Below, piece after piece: positions 49,435-58,482 of a DNA stretch of 64,000 nt. The translations under genes and the position numbers were made by a program. Source of the DNA: Kiloniellaceae bacterium (GTDB taxonomy: Bacteria; Pseudomonadota; Alphaproteobacteria; Kiloniellales; J153); contig JAJFGL010000039.1 in assembly GCA_021776135.1 (NCBI GenBank), positions 1-64,000 of the forward strand, given 5' to 3'. Under the pieces are notes generated by a model. It was given only the letters and a program-made list of their open reading frames with translations. It did no database searches and was not told the DNA's origin. Position 1 is the stretch's first letter, and the number at the start of each line of letters is the position of its first letter.

Positions 49435-50271
49435 ATGCCGATGCCCGATAATCCCGCGCCCAGTACCGGGGCCGTTACCGGCTTTATCGAGACCATAGGT
49501 TCCAGTTCGTTTTTTCACGATTTCGGCGACGTGGTCGCGCGTATAGCCCCTTACGACGGCTTGCTGTTCTTTTTATACCGGCCCGACGCGGCGCCGGTCC
49601 TGCTGTCGAATTCCCGCTTGGCCGATAAGTTCCAGCAGGGTTTGGATAACTACCTGGACCATACCTATTTGCTCAATCCCGTATATCAGGGTTTCAAGGC
49701 CGCGATACCTTCCGGCGTCTATCTGATGAAGGAAATACTGCCGGACGGTTATGGCGAACTCATCTCGGCGGTCGAGTTCGAGATCGAGATCGACGTGAAA
49801 GAGACTATCGGTTACCTGACGCCGGGCTGGCCGGCGCACATGGAGGAATTGATGCACCTCATCAACCTGCCCGACGGCAGCATGGTGGAGGTGACGGTTC
49901 TCCGCCAACGCGATCTTGGTTTCAGCCCCGGAGAACACGCTGCCATGAAGCAGGTGTTTCCCGTGGTCTCCAGTGTGTTCCATAAACACTGGGAACTCAT
50001 GAACCAGGATTTCAGCGCCCACGAAAGCCGGCCCAGCCTTGACAGCAGTTTTAATGAATTCGGCGCCGAGGTTCTGACCGGCCGGGAAAAAGAGGTGGTG
50101 AAATTGGTGCTGACGGGGCATTCAAGCCAGTCCATATCCCTGCGCCTGGGTATCTCCCTGCCGACCATAAAAACCCATCGGCGGAATATATATACAAAAC
50201 TGAAAATCGGTTCCCAGGCCGAATTGTTCAGCCTCTTTATCGGCTTCCTGACATCGCGGACTGGATTCTGA
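49435..50271 (+). CDS. LuxR-family transcriptional regulator
   Basis: 278 residues. The last 65 (LTGREKEVVKLVLTGHSSQS, then ISLRLGISLPTIKTHRRNIY) are a GerE/LuxR helix-turn-helix. The N-terminal 200 residues have no response-regulator receiver Asp pattern and no obvious AHL-binding Trp/Tyr/Asp cluster; they resemble the GAF/PAS-like sensory part of LuxR regulators that sit before osmolyte and amino-acid uptake operons. It is transcribed toward, and lies 93 bp from, the class V PLP enzyme gene, so it is the probable local activator of that operon. Confidence 0.85.
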   Translation: MPMPDNPAPSTGAVTGFIETIGSSSFFHDFGDVVARIAPYDGLLFFLYRPDAAPVLLSNSRLADKFQQGLDNYLDHTYLLNPVYQGFKAAIPSGVYLMKEILPDGYGELISAVEFEIEIDVKETIGYLTPGWPAHMEELMHLINLPDGSMVEVTVLRQRDLGFSPGEHAAMKQVFPVVSSVFHKHWELMNQDFSAHESRPSLDSSFNEFGAEVLTGREKEVVKLVLTGHSSQSISLRLGISLPTIKTHRRNIYTKLKIGSQAELFSLFIGFLTSRTGF

Positions 50272-50364
50272 TCTCTCATCCTTTGGGACGATGGCCTGCA
50301 CTAGGCGAAACCGGCACACTACCGGCTAGAGTTAGCCGCCCGGTATCGAGACCTGGAGCAGTTT

Positions 50365-51603
50365 ATGGATTTTCCCATATCCGAAATTCGCGCGAAATTC
50401 CCCGCGCTTTCAAAAACCGACGGCTCTAACGCGCGTTGTTACCTGGATAATCCGGCGGGAACCCAGGTGCCGGCGACGGTTATCGAGGCGATATCCAGCT
50501 ACATGCTGAACGACTGCGCGAACCTGGGCGGCCACTTTTCGACCAGTATCGCCTCCGACCGTATTGTCGAGACGGCGCACCGGGACATGGCCGATTTCCT
50601 GGGCGCGGACACGGCCAAGGAAATTATCATCGGTCAGAGCATGACGTCGCTCACCTTCCATCTGTCGCGCAGTATTTGCCGCGGCTTCGCCGCCGGCGAC
50701 GAAATCGTTATCACCCGCATGGATCACGAAGGAAACATCGGTCCCTGGCTGGAAATCGCGAAAGATAAGGGCCTGACCATCCGCTGGCTCGACTTCAATC
50801 GCGAGACCTGGCAAATCGAGACCGAGGCGCTTGAAGCCATACTGACCGAGCGGACGAAACTGGTTTGCCTGAACTATTCCAGTAACCTGACCGGCTCCAT
50901 CAACGACATCGCGGCGTTAACGGCCATGGCGCGAAGCGCCGGTGCCTGGGTGTTCGTGGATGCGGTGCAATTGGCGCCCCATCATCTCGTGGATGTGAAA
51001 AAACTCGGCTGCGATTTCCTGGCTTGCTCGTCTTATAAGTTTTTCGGGCCCCATCTGGGCATCCTATGGGGCAAGGAGGAGATCCTGGCCGAACTGCACC
51101 CTTACAAGGGGCGCTGCACGCCGGACGATCTGCCCGGGCGATTTGAGCTTGGCACGCCGCAGAATGAACTGCTCGCGGGGCTGTCCGCGACGGTCGATTA
51201 CTTCGCCTCCCTGGGAAACGGGAATAGCCGGCGCGAAAAGATCGCCGCCGCCTACCGGGCCTGCATCGATTATGAAGAACCCCTGACAAATAAATTGATC
51301 GACGGGTTGTCGGCGGTTTCCGGGATCGAGATTTTCGGAATCACCAACCCTAACCGGGTTCACGAGCGCGTCCCCACGGTCTCGATCCGGCATAACGTCC
51401 TGGATCCATCGGCCATGGCGAAGACGCTGGCCGAGCAGGGAATATTCGTCTGGCACGGCCACAACTACGCCTATGAGCCGGTTAAGTTTCTCGGCATCCC
51501 GGAAAGCGAAGGGGTCGTGCGTATAGGCCTGGCCCACTACAACACGGAATCCGAGGTAACCCGGGTCGTCGAGGCGGTCGGGGCGATGGTAAACGGTGTA
51601 TAG
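50365..51603 (+). CDS. Class V PLP enzyme, cysteine-desulfurase-like protein
   Basis: A 412-residue fold-type I PLP enzyme of the cysteine-desulfurase-like group. Visible are YLDNPAGTQVP (N-terminal substrate loop), the phosphate site IIIGQSMTSLTFHLSRS, H in TRMDHEGNIGPW stacking on PLP, the aspartate in VFVDAVQLAPHH, and the Schiff-base lysine K225 in CSSYKFFGPHLGILWG. The mobile-loop catalytic cysteine of true NifS/SufS is not evident around residues 330-370, so a lyase, epimerase or aminotransferase on another amino acid is more likely. First gene of a six-gene operon with a polar amino-acid importer, implying that it acts on the imported compound. Confidence 0.85.
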   Translation: MDFPISEIRAKFPALSKTDGSNARCYLDNPAGTQVPATVIEAISSYMLNDCANLGGHFSTSIASDRIVETAHRDMADFLGADTAKEIIIGQSMTSLTFHLSRSICRGFAAGDEIVITRMDHEGNIGPWLEIAKDKGLTIRWLDFNRETWQIETEALEAILTERTKLVCLNYSSNLTGSINDIAALTAMARSAGAWVFVDAVQLAPHHLVDVKKLGCDFLACSSYKFFGPHLGILWGKEEILAELHPYKGRCTPDDLPGRFELGTPQNELLAGLSATVDYFASLGNGNSRREKIAAAYRACIDYEEPLTNKLIDGLSAVSGIEIFGITNPNRVHERVPTVSIRHNVLDPSAMAKTLAEQGIFVWHGHNYAYEPVKFLGIPESEGVVRIGLAHYNTESEVTRVVEAVGAMVNGV

Positions 51604-51651
51604 TACGACAGGCCCAAGGAAGACGTGCGTTGCAACCAATGGGAGGATGAA

Positions 51652-52473
51652 ATGAAAAAGAACTTATTCAATACGATTCGCCGTGTATTGCTCGGCGCCG
51701 CCGCCTTCGCGGTGTTGTCGATCGGTACGGTCCAGGCGGAAAGCCTGAGGGTCGGCATGGAATGCACCTATGCGCCCTTCAACTTCAAAAATGCCGACGG
51801 TTACCTCGACGGTTACGATGTCGATGTCGCCAAGGGGGTCGCCGGAATACTCGGCGCCGATCTCGAATTCGTCTGCCAGAAATGGGATGGCATGATCCCG
51901 GCCTTGCTGGCTAACAAGTTCGACCTGGTTATCGCCTCCATGTCGATCACCGACAAGCGCCTGGAGAAGATGGATTTTTCGGCGCCCTATCGTATTTCCG
52001 TCGGCCGTCTGGTGGGTAAAAAGGACGCGGGCATGAAGCTGTTCGATTCTGCGGGCATGCCCATCGCCGCGAATTTCGACGGCCTGAAAATAGGTTTGGG
52101 CCGCGCGACAACCTACGCCTCTTGGTTCGAGGCCAAGCTGCCCGGCGCGAATGTCGTGTTCTACGATAGCTCCGAGGCCATGTATCTCGATCTGGAAAAC
52201 GGCCGCACCGACATGATTATGACCAATCCCATGAAGGCCTTCCTCAAATTCCTGAGCAAGGAGAACGGCAAGGGCTTCGAGTTCGTCAGCCCGCAAATCG
52301 ACGAGACCGAGTTCTTCGGCGTTGGCGTCGGTATCGGTCTTCGCAAGGGTAACGAAGAGTTGCTCGCGCGCCTGAATAAAGCGGTTCTGGAGCTTACCAA
52401 GAACGGATCGCTTGAGGCTTACGCCCTTAAGTACTTCCCCTTCGCCATCCACAATGAAAAGTGGAAAGGCTAA
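51652..52473 (+). CDS. Polar amino-acid ABC transporter, periplasmic binding protein
   Basis: 273 residues with a signal peptide (MKKNLFNTIRRVLLGAAAFA, cleaved near VQA). SBP family 3 signatures: LRVGMECTYAPFNFKNADGY, GYDVDVAKGVAGILGADLEF, the hinge IASMSITDKRLEKMDFSAPY and GVGVGIGLRKGNEELLARLN. It most resembles lysine/arginine/ornithine or opine binding proteins; the Y-A-P-F and D-L-V-I-A-S-M elements would form the amino-acid pocket. Start ATG 51652 follows GGGAGG. Located 48 bp after the PLP enzyme; a strong hairpin follows the stop. Confidence 0.9.
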   Translation: MKKNLFNTIRRVLLGAAAFAVLSIGTVQAESLRVGMECTYAPFNFKNADGYLDGYDVDVAKGVAGILGADLEFVCQKWDGMIPALLANKFDLVIASMSITDKRLEKMDFSAPYRISVGRLVGKKDAGMKLFDSAGMPIAANFDGLKIGLGRATTYASWFEAKLPGANVVFYDSSEAMYLDLENGRTDMIMTNPMKAFLKFLSKENGKGFEFVSPQIDETEFFGVGVGIGLRKGNEELLARLNKAVLELTKNGSLEAYALKYFPFAIHNEKWKG

Positions 52474-52486
52474 TTTCGGGTTAAAA

Positions 52487-52521
52487 TCCGCGGCGGGGCC
52501 GGAATAGGGCGCCGCCGCGGA
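52487..52521 (+). other. Intercistronic hairpin after the binding-protein gene
   Basis: TCCGCGGCG (52487-52495) pairs with CGCCGCGGA (52513-52521), extended by GGGCC/GGGC in the loop. With no T-tract it is more likely a 3' stabiliser that raises binding-protein mRNA over that of the permeases than a full terminator. Confidence 0.65.
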
Positions 52522-52559
52522 AAACTTACACCGGATACGCGGGCAGGGGGATCGTCCCA

Positions 52560-53255
52560 GTGACGGATTTAGTTGGATGGTGGGACGACTTCTTCTGGGG
52601 CTCCGTGGTGGTGTTGCAGGTATTCGTGGTCTCCCTGATCATGATGGTCCTGTTCGGATTGATCGGCGCCGCCGCCAAGCTTTCCAATAACCGGGTCGCA
52701 CAAAAAATCGCCGGGGTTTATACGGTCATCTTTCGCGGGACCCCGGAAATCCTGGTCCTGCTTTTGATCTATTTCGGCTCCGCCATTACCCTGACGGCCA
52801 TTGCCCAGGTTTTCGACCCCAGCATTCGTTTCGTCGATATCCCGCCCTTCTGGGCCGGTTCCTTCGGCATTGCCTTGATCGTCGGTTCTTATGCGACCGA
52901 AACTTTCCGCGGCGCCTTCCTTGGCGTCGATCCGGGCCAGATCGAGGCCGCGCGGGCGCTGGGTATCTCTAATTTCCAAACCTTCGTCTATGTGCAAATA
53001 CCCGAGATGTGGCGCCTGGCCTTGCCGGCCTTCGGCAATCACATGCTGTCGCTGATTAAGGACACGGCGCTTATTTCCATCATCGGCTTGAACGAAACCC
53101 TGTTCGTCGCCGAGCAGGCCACGGGCACGACCGGAAAGCCCTTCACCATGTATATCGTGGTCGGCGGCATTTACCTCGCGTTCTCCACGGCGATCACCTT
53201 GAGCGTCATGGCGTTGGAGAAGAATGCCAACCGGCACCTGGAGCGGGCGCGATGA
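52560..53255 (+). CDS. Polar amino-acid ABC transporter permease (HisQ-like)
   Basis: 231 residues, five or six membrane helices, starting at GTG 52560. The EAA loop is visible as EAARALGISNFQTFVYVQIP and the family's FRGTPEILVLLLIYFG and TFRGAFLGVDPGQIEAARAL elements are intact. It forms a heterodimeric channel with the next gene product, which it overlaps by ATGA. Confidence 0.92.
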   Translation: MTDLVGWWDDFFWGSVVVLQVFVVSLIMMVLFGLIGAAAKLSNNRVAQKIAGVYTVIFRGTPEILVLLLIYFGSAITLTAIAQVFDPSIRFVDIPPFWAGSFGIALIVGSYATETFRGAFLGVDPGQIEAARALGISNFQTFVYVQIPEMWRLALPAFGNHMLSLIKDTALISIIGLNETLFVAEQATGTTGKPFTMYIVVGGIYLAFSTAITLSVMALEKNANRHLERAR

Positions 53256-53947
53256 TTGTCGATTTTACCCTGATTACCGACAGCATCCCGAAGATGCTCA
53301 TGGGTATCGGCCTGACAGTCGAGTTGATGATCGTCTCGGCGGTGCTGGGCACGGTCTTGGCCATCGTTTTGCTGCTCATGCGGATCAGCGGCCTTTGGTA
53401 TCTGGTCTGGCCGTCGGTGAGCTACATTTACGTCTTTCGCGGCACGCCCATTCTGGTGCAGATATTCATCATCTATTACGGTCTGCCGCAGTTCGAGGTC
53501 ATACGGGACAGCATTTTCTGGCCGATACTGCGCGAGCCTTACGGCTGCGCGGTTGTCGCCTTGTCCCTGAACACCGGCGCTTACGTGTCGGAAATCCTGC
53601 GCGGCGGAATCCTGGGCGTTGACCGCGGCCTGGGCGAGGCGGGGGCCGCCTTGGGGCTGTCGGTTCGTCAGCGTTTTATCCATATCACCACGCCGATAGC
53701 CATAAGGCTGGCCATACCGGCCTACAGCAACGATATCGTCAGCCTGATGAAATCCACCGCCTTGGCCAGCACCATCACCCTGCTCGATATGATGGGCATC
53801 GCCCGGACCATTGTCGCGGAAACCTTCGCGCCCTATGAGGTCTTCATTTCCCTGGCCGTGATCTACATTATCATGACGTTTTTTATCCAGAAGGGATTTG
53901 GGCGTTTTGAAAAACACATGAGCCGATATTTGAAGAAAGAAGCCTGA
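53252..53947 (+). CDS. Polar amino-acid ABC transporter permease (HisM-like)
   Basis: 231 residues with signature elements [20 protein letters not shown], the [20 protein letters not shown] loop followed by [20 protein letters not shown], which form the EAA motif contacting the ATPase, and five hydrophobic helices. The start codon overlaps the stop of the first permease (ATGA) and its stop is 1 nt from the ATPase start, so all three are translationally coupled. Confidence 0.92.
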   Translation: MIVDFTLITDSIPKMLMGIGLTVELMIVSAVLGTVLAIVLLLMRISGLWYLVWPSVSYIYVFRGTPILVQIFIIYYGLPQFEVIRDSIFWPILREPYGCAVVALSLNTGAYVSEILRGGILGVDRGLGEAGAALGLSVRQRFIHITTPIAIRLAIPAYSNDIVSLMKSTALASTITLLDMMGIARTIVAETFAPYEVFISLAVIYIIMTFFIQKGFGRFEKHMSRYLKKEA

Positions 53948-53948
53948 G

Positions 53949-54701
53949 ATGACGGAAAACGGACAGCAGCCGGTGATCGTGCTTGAAAATGTGGACAAGC
54001 ATTTCGGCGATTTTCAGGCGCTCAAAAACATCAACCTCACCGTCAACAGGGGTGAGCGCCTGGTTGTCTGCGGGCCTTCCGGATCGGGTAAATCGACCAT
54101 GATCCGTTGCATCAACCGCCTGGAAGAACACGACGGCGGGCGCATTTTCGTCAATGGCAAGGAATTGACCGGGGATGTAAAGGATATCGACGCGGTGCGC
54201 CGCGAAGTCGGCATGGTGTTCCAGAGCTTCAATCTGTTTCCCCACCTGACCGTGGTCAAAAACCTGATGCTGGCGCCCAAGCTGGTGCGCAAGGCCGGTA
54301 AGGCCGAGGCCCGCGAGACGGCCATGCGGTTTCTCGAACGGGTGCGCATTCCCGAGCAGGCCGATAAATACCCGGCGCAATTGTCCGGCGGACAACAGCA
54401 GCGCGTCGCCATCGCCCGGGCCTTGTGCATGAACCCGGAGGTCATGCTGTTCGACGAGCCGACCTCGGCCCTGGACCCGGAAATGATCTCGGAAGTTCTC
54501 GACGTCATGGTCGATCTCGCCAAGGATGGCATGACCATGATCTGCGTGACCCACGAGATGGGTTTCGCCCGCTCGGTCGCCGACCAGATCCTGTTTATGG
54601 ACGCCGGTGAGATCGTGGAAATGGGGCCGCCGAAAACCTTCTTCGACCAGCCCAAGAACGAACGGACTAAGCTATTCCTCAGCCAGATCATCCAGCATTA
54701 G
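53949..54701 (+). CDS. Polar amino-acid ABC transporter ATPase (HisP/GlnQ-like)
   Basis: 250 residues. Walker [10 protein letters not shown] (near residue 42), Q-loop [14 protein letters not shown], signature [15 protein letters not shown] (near 146), Walker [15 protein letters not shown] (near 168) and the switch histidine in [14 protein letters not shown] are all intact. [20 protein letters not shown] is typical of the polar amino-acid subfamily. It energises the importer formed by the two preceding permeases. Confidence 0.95.
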   Translation: MTENGQQPVIVLENVDKHFGDFQALKNINLTVNRGERLVVCGPSGSGKSTMIRCINRLEEHDGGRIFVNGKELTGDVKDIDAVRREVGMVFQSFNLFPHLTVVKNLMLAPKLVRKAGKAEARETAMRFLERVRIPEQADKYPAQLSGGQQQRVAIARALCMNPEVMLFDEPTSALDPEMISEVLDVMVDLAKDGMTMICVTHEMGFARSVADQILFMDAGEIVEMGPPKTFFDQPKNERTKLFLSQIIQH

Positions 54702-54717
54702 ACCAGGCCCTAGCTCC

Positions 54718-55488
54718 ATGAAGGACTATATCCATTTCGCGGAAAGTCTGGCCGATGCCGGCAGGACGACTATCCGCGACGCGCTCCGCAAGCCCTTCGA
54801 TCTCGAAATCAAGCCCGACGGCAGCCCGGTCACGGCCGTGGACAAGGCGGTCGAAGATGCCATGCGCGCACTTATATCGGATCGTTTCCCCGGCCACGGT
54901 ATTCTGGGCGAGGAGCGGCAAGACAGCGCCCCCGATGCGGAGATGAAATGGATCATCGACCCGATCGACGGCACCTTGCCATTTCTGGCCGGCATACCTG
55001 TCTTCGGCACCTTGATCGCCCTGGTGCGCGGCGAGGTTCCGGTGCTGGGTATTATCGACATGCCCATGACCGGCGAACGCTGGGTCGGATGCGAGGGGCA
55101 AGCAACCACCCGTAACGGCAGCCCGGTACGCAGCCGCGCCTGCGGCGAGCTTTCCCAGGCTTTGATGTCCAGCAGTAATCCCGACTTCTACGGTGAGCGG
55201 GACAGGCCGGCCCTGGGGCGGATGAACGCGGCCACGCGCTGGTGCGTTTACGGCGGCAGCTGCATGGCCTATGGGCAAATTGCCAGCGGCCGGATCGACC
55301 TTGGCATCGACGTGAATTTCGATATTCACGACTACCTGGCCCTGGTGCCGGTTATCCAGGGCGCCGGCGGGGCGATTACCGACTGGGATGGGGCCGGGCT
55401 GACCGTTAATTCCGGCGATCGCTTTGTCGCCGCCGGCGACCCGCGGGTTCATGCCCAGGCCTTGGCGGTGCTCAACGCGGAAGGCTAG
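54718..55488 (+). CDS. Inositol-monophosphatase-family phosphatase, histidinol-phosphatase (HisN)-like
   Basis: 256 residues. Metal sites: VTAVDKAVEDAMR, GILGEERQDSA, WIIDPIDGTLPFLAG (near residue 81), and the last aspartate in NFDIHDYLALVPVIQGAGG, where a usual WD is replaced by IHD. The DYLALVPVIQGAGG stretch is seen in HisN-type histidinol phosphatases rather than inositol phosphatases. It begins 16 nt after the ATPase stop, so it belongs to the importer operon; a his biosynthesis role would not need a transporter, so a phosphorylated imidazole, amino-alcohol or sugar-like substrate linked to the imported compound is possible. Speculative. Confidence 0.85.
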   Translation: MKDYIHFAESLADAGRTTIRDALRKPFDLEIKPDGSPVTAVDKAVEDAMRALISDRFPGHGILGEERQDSAPDAEMKWIIDPIDGTLPFLAGIPVFGTLIALVRGEVPVLGIIDMPMTGERWVGCEGQATTRNGSPVRSRACGELSQALMSSSNPDFYGERDRPALGRMNAATRWCVYGGSCMAYGQIASGRIDLGIDVNFDIHDYLALVPVIQGAGGAITDWDGAGLTVNSGDRFVAAGDPRVHAQALAVLNAEG

Positions 55489-55496
55489 AACATGCT

Positions 55497-56843
55497 CTAG
55501 CTATCGGTCTCCAGGTAACAGGCCATGGAATCGTCCAGGGCATCTTTCCAGGGCGTATGGTGGACCGGCGCCATGGTTCCCGTAATCACCGATTTATAGC
55601 TGTTGTCCCGGAAGGTCATGATGTTCTTTTTCTTATGCTTCTTCCATCGATAGAAGGCATCGCAAGCGCCATCCACATCGAAGCTGGGATAGTCGGTTTC
55701 GTCGATCAATTCCTGAACGTAGTCGCCTTGATATTTGATCGCCCCGTAATCGTCGGCGATGGCGTCCTCGGCGGCGACACGGTCCACGACGTCCTTGGTC
55801 ATGACCTCCCTTGAGGGCACGGCGATGCGGTCCATGATGACATCGCGGGCAAACCAGGCTTGACCGTCGAACATGTTGAAGGTGAACCACTGGTCCTGCA
55901 TCCCCAGGTACATCAGCTTGGGATTGGCGACCCAGACAACGCCCTTATAAAGATCCGCGGTGGCCAGGCGGTTGGCGGTCCGCAGGCGCAGATCGTCGGG
56001 CAGGAAGGGGAAGTGATGCTGATAACCCGTGCACAGGATGATGGCGTCGACATCCTTGGCGGTGCCGTCCTTGAAGGTCGCGGTATTGCCCTCGACCTTC
56101 TCCAGCAGCGGCACTTCCTGCCAGTTATCCGGCCAGTCGTAGCCCATGGGCGCGGTGCGGTGGCTGACGGTCACGGACTTGCAGCCGTATTTCCAGCATT
56201 GCGAGCCGATATCCTCGGCCGAATAGCTGGTCCCGATCAGCAGCAGGTCCTTGTCCTTGAATTCGAGCGCGTCGCGGAAATCGTGGGCGTGCAGCACCCG
56301 GCCGTTGAAGGAGGAAAAACCTTTGAAATCGGGGACGTTCGGGGTCGAGAAATGGCCTGACGCCACCACCACATGATCGAAGGCTTCGCTGTATTCGCGG
56401 TCCTCTATCAGGTTGTGGGCCGTAACCGTGAACTTGCCGCTGTCCGCGCTGTAGGCGACATGGCGCACCGGGGTGCGAAAGCGGATCCAATCGCGCACCT
56501 TGGCCTTTTCAATCCGTCCCTCGATGTAGTCGAACAGAACCGCGCGCGGCGGATAGGACGCGATTTGCCGCCCGAAGTGCTCCTCGAAGGAATAGTCGGC
56601 GAATTCCAACCCTTCCTTGGGGCCGTTCGACCACAAATAGCGGTACATGGAGCAATGAACGGGCTCGCCGTATTCATCCACCCCGGTGCGCCAGGTGTAG
56701 TTCCACAGACCGCCCCAATTGTCCTGGGTCTCGAAACAAACGATTTCGGGAATGTCCGCGCCTTTTTGCGCGGCGGATTGAAAGGCCCGCAAGAGGGCTA
56801 ATCCGGAAGGGCCCGCGCCGACAATTGCCACTCTCTTGGTCAT
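55497..56843 (-). CDS. tmm: Trimethylamine monooxygenase Tmm
   Basis: A 448-residue class B flavin monooxygenase oxidising trimethylamine to TMAO with NADPH and O2. The FAD loop is [17 protein letters not shown] at the N-terminus; the NADPH loop is [20 protein letters not shown] (near residue 205); the FMO fingerprint is [11 protein letters not shown] (near 178). The stretch [19 protein letters not shown] and [20 protein letters not shown] is nearly diagnostic of bacterial Tmm, as is [20 protein letters not shown]. It is convergent with the IMPase gene (8 bp) and divergent from tmoX, with TMAO import and demethylation genes following, so context and sequence agree. Confidence 0.95.
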   Translation of the reverse strand: MTKRVAIVGAGPSGLALLRAFQSAAQKGADIPEIVCFETQDNWGGLWNYTWRTGVDEYGEPVHCSMYRYLWSNGPKEGLEFADYSFEEHFGRQIASYPPRAVLFDYIEGRIEKAKVRDWIRFRTPVRHVAYSADSGKFTVTAHNLIEDREYSEAFDHVVVASGHFSTPNVPDFKGFSSFNGRVLHAHDFRDALEFKDKDLLLIGTSYSAEDIGSQCWKYGCKSVTVSHRTAPMGYDWPDNWQEVPLLEKVEGNTATFKDGTAKDVDAIILCTGYQHHFPFLPDDLRLRTANRLATADLYKGVVWVANPKLMYLGMQDQWFTFNMFDGQAWFARDVIMDRIAVPSREVMTKDVVDRVAAEDAIADDYGAIKYQGDYVQELIDETDYPSFDVDGACDAFYRWKKHKKKNIMTFRDNSYKSVITGTMAPVHHTPWKDALDDSMACYLETDS

Positions 56844-56905
56844 TCCCTAGCTCCCCTGATTCCAATTTATATATGGCCACAATGACGCTATGGCCTCTTG
56901 GTAAA

Positions 56906-56926
56906 AAACTGAACCAATTTCAGTTT
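56906..56926. promoter_or_regulatory. Palindromic operator candidate between tmm and tmoX
   Basis: AAACTGAA-CCAAT-TTCAGTTT, perfect 8-bp arms with a 5-nt spacer, 63 bp upstream of the tmm start in an AT-rich patch of the divergent 570-bp tmm-tmoX region. A weaker dyad, CGGTT-GGAAA-AACCG (57321-57335), lies nearer tmoX. Neither has a known regulator; the first is placed to control both directions. Confidence 0.6.
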
Positions 56927-57033
56927 ATTTACAACCAATACATTTCACTAAGGATATCATAGCCCATTTGATTGTCGATACGGCGCTTCCATAACGGGGC
57001 GCTGGCTTGGATCTCGATCTTGAGGGGTCCTAG

Positions 57034-57198
57034 GTGAAATTCACCGGCCGTTAGTCGAACGTCGCGGGCTGGCTGCTTTTCATCATGTCCGCCCTCGGTT
57101 TCATTTGATCCAGCCTCGAAAGCGGGGATATAGCCAGCCTGATAGGCGGAGGGGTTTTTCTGCTGGCCTGTTTTGTCTTCATGATTCCCTATGTTTGA
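57034..57198 (+). pseudogene. Decayed small membrane-protein gene with two nonsense codons
   Basis: From GTG 57034 (GAGGGG just upstream) one frame reads MKFTGR, stop (TAG 57052), SNVAGWLLFIMSALGFI, stop (TGA 57106), SSLESGDIASLIGGGVFLL, ACFVFMIPYV, stop (57196). Without the two stops this is a coherent 54-residue two-helix membrane protein, and its GWLLF-x-x-S-A-x-G-F-I pattern resembles small membrane proteins common in Rhodospirillales. It lies inside the tmm-tmoX divergent region, where it no longer appears functional. Confidence 0.65.
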
Positions 57199-57413
57199 AG
57201 GCCGATATGGCGCCCCGTGGCGCGGGGAAGTGGTGAGAATCTATATATTGGCCTCAGATCTGGATCAAATTGGTCTTGAATTGGTATATGAAGTGGCCTA
57301 GTTTCATGGCCTGATTGAAACGGTTGGAAAAACCGATTAGCCGGATAGATTTATCTGACTGCGATCTTGATACGTGGGAACAACCCCCAACACACCCCGG
57401 GAGGAAGATAGTA

Positions 57414-58379
57414 ATGCTAAGCACTGCGATTAAGAAAACTTCGGCCATGGCCTTTGCCGCCACGGTGGCCTTGAGCTTCAGCGCCCAGGCCGCGGCGCCG
57501 GAATCCGACGATCCCATCATCATCGTTCAGAACAACTGGACCAGCCAATTGGTGCTCTCGACCGTGCTGGGTAAGGTTTTGGAGGACATGGGCTATACCG
57601 TTGAATTCGCCCCCTCCGATTCGCAATTGCAATTCAAGGCCATCGCCGATGGCGACATGCATTTCCAGATCGAAGCCTGGGAAGGCTCCATGAAGACGGC
57701 CTTCGAAAAGGCCGTCGCGGAAGACGGCATGGTCGATGCCGGCACCCATGAAGCGAAAACCCGCGAAGAATGGTGGGTTCCGCAATACGTCGCCGACAAA
57801 TGCCCGGGCCTTCCCGATTGGAAAGCCCTGGACAAATGCGCCGGCATTTTCGCGGTCGCCGAGACCGCGCCCAAGGGCCGTTTCGTGGGCCCCCCGGCGG
57901 ATTGGGGCAAAAACTACGCGGAACGAGTCACGGCCTTGAAAATGGACTTCGTGGCGATCAATGTCGGCCAGGCCGCAACCCTGTGGGCCGAGCTTGACGC
58001 GGCGGTGGCCAAGAAAGAGCCCGTGGTGCTGTTCAACTGGACGCCGAACTACATCGAAGCCAAGTACGAAGGCATGTTCATCGACTTTCCAGAACCGGAA
58101 GGCGACAAGTGCATGACCGATGCGTCCTGGGGCCCGAACCCGGACGCCACCGGCGACTGCGGCGCCCCGCGCGCCGGTTGGCTGAAGAAAGCGGCCTGGG
58201 GCGGGATCGCCGAGCAATGGCCGGAAGCTTGGAAAGTCATGCAGAACATCAACTTCTCCAGCGACCAGATCGCCGCGGCGTCCTTGCTGGTCGATGTCGA
58301 GGGCTTGTCCACGGAAGAAGCCGCCGACAAATGGATCGCCGACAACGGCGGCCTGATCGGCAAGTGGAAAGGCATGTAA
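57414..58379 (+). CDS. tmoX: TMAO ABC transporter, periplasmic binding protein TmoX
   Basis: 321 residues, start ATG 57414 after GGGAGGAAG, with a signal peptide (FAATVALSFSAQA). It belongs to the glycine-betaine/OpuAC fold; PIIIVQNNWTSQLVLSTVLG, GDMHFQIEAWEGSMKTAFEK, REEWWVPQYV and VLFNWTPNYIEAKYEGMF match TmoX, which binds TMAO in a tryptophan box (the W residues in these strings). Paired cysteines (KCPGLPDWKALDKC, and CMTDASW with DCGAPRAG) look able to form disulfides. It heads the tmoXVW operon and is divergent from tmm. A hairpin after the stop may boost its message. Confidence 0.9.
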   Translation: MLSTAIKKTSAMAFAATVALSFSAQAAAPESDDPIIIVQNNWTSQLVLSTVLGKVLEDMGYTVEFAPSDSQLQFKAIADGDMHFQIEAWEGSMKTAFEKAVAEDGMVDAGTHEAKTREEWWVPQYVADKCPGLPDWKALDKCAGIFAVAETAPKGRFVGPPADWGKNYAERVTALKMDFVAINVGQAATLWAELDAAVAKKEPVVLFNWTPNYIEAKYEGMFIDFPEPEGDKCMTDASWGPNPDATGDCGAPRAGWLKKAAWGGIAEQWPEAWKVMQNINFSSDQIAAASLLVDVEGLSTEEAADKWIADNGGLIGKWKGM

Positions 58380-58420
58380 AGCCATTGAGTTTTTCTAGGG
58401 GCTAACTCCCCAAATATCAG

Positions 58421-58455
58421 CCGGGCGCAATTAACATTGCGTCCGGTTCTTTTTT
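58421..58455 (+). terminator. Hairpin with T-run between tmoX and tmoV (attenuator or partial terminator)
   Basis: CCGGGCGCAAT-TAA-CATTGCGTCCGG type stem: 58421-58431 pairs with 58435-58445 (one G-T pair), followed by TTCTTTTTTA. It lies between the binding-protein gene and the ATPase gene, so partial termination would favour TmoX over TmoVW. Confidence 0.75.
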
Positions 58456-58482
58456 ATCTCTGAATAGAGCGGGATAATTTCA

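Noticed and set aside
50365-51603. Annotation as a genuine cysteine desulfurase (SufS/NifS)
   Set aside because: No Cys in the expected mobile loop and no Fe-S assembly genes nearby; the importer context suggests another amino-acid substrate.
57034-57198. Recoding of TAG (pyrrolysine) and TGA (selenocysteine) in the small membrane gene, tempting beside TMA metabolism
   Set aside because: The peptide is a simple membrane protein with no catalytic residue needed at either site, and no SECIS-like hairpin or Pyl machinery is visible; two nonsense mutations are simpler.
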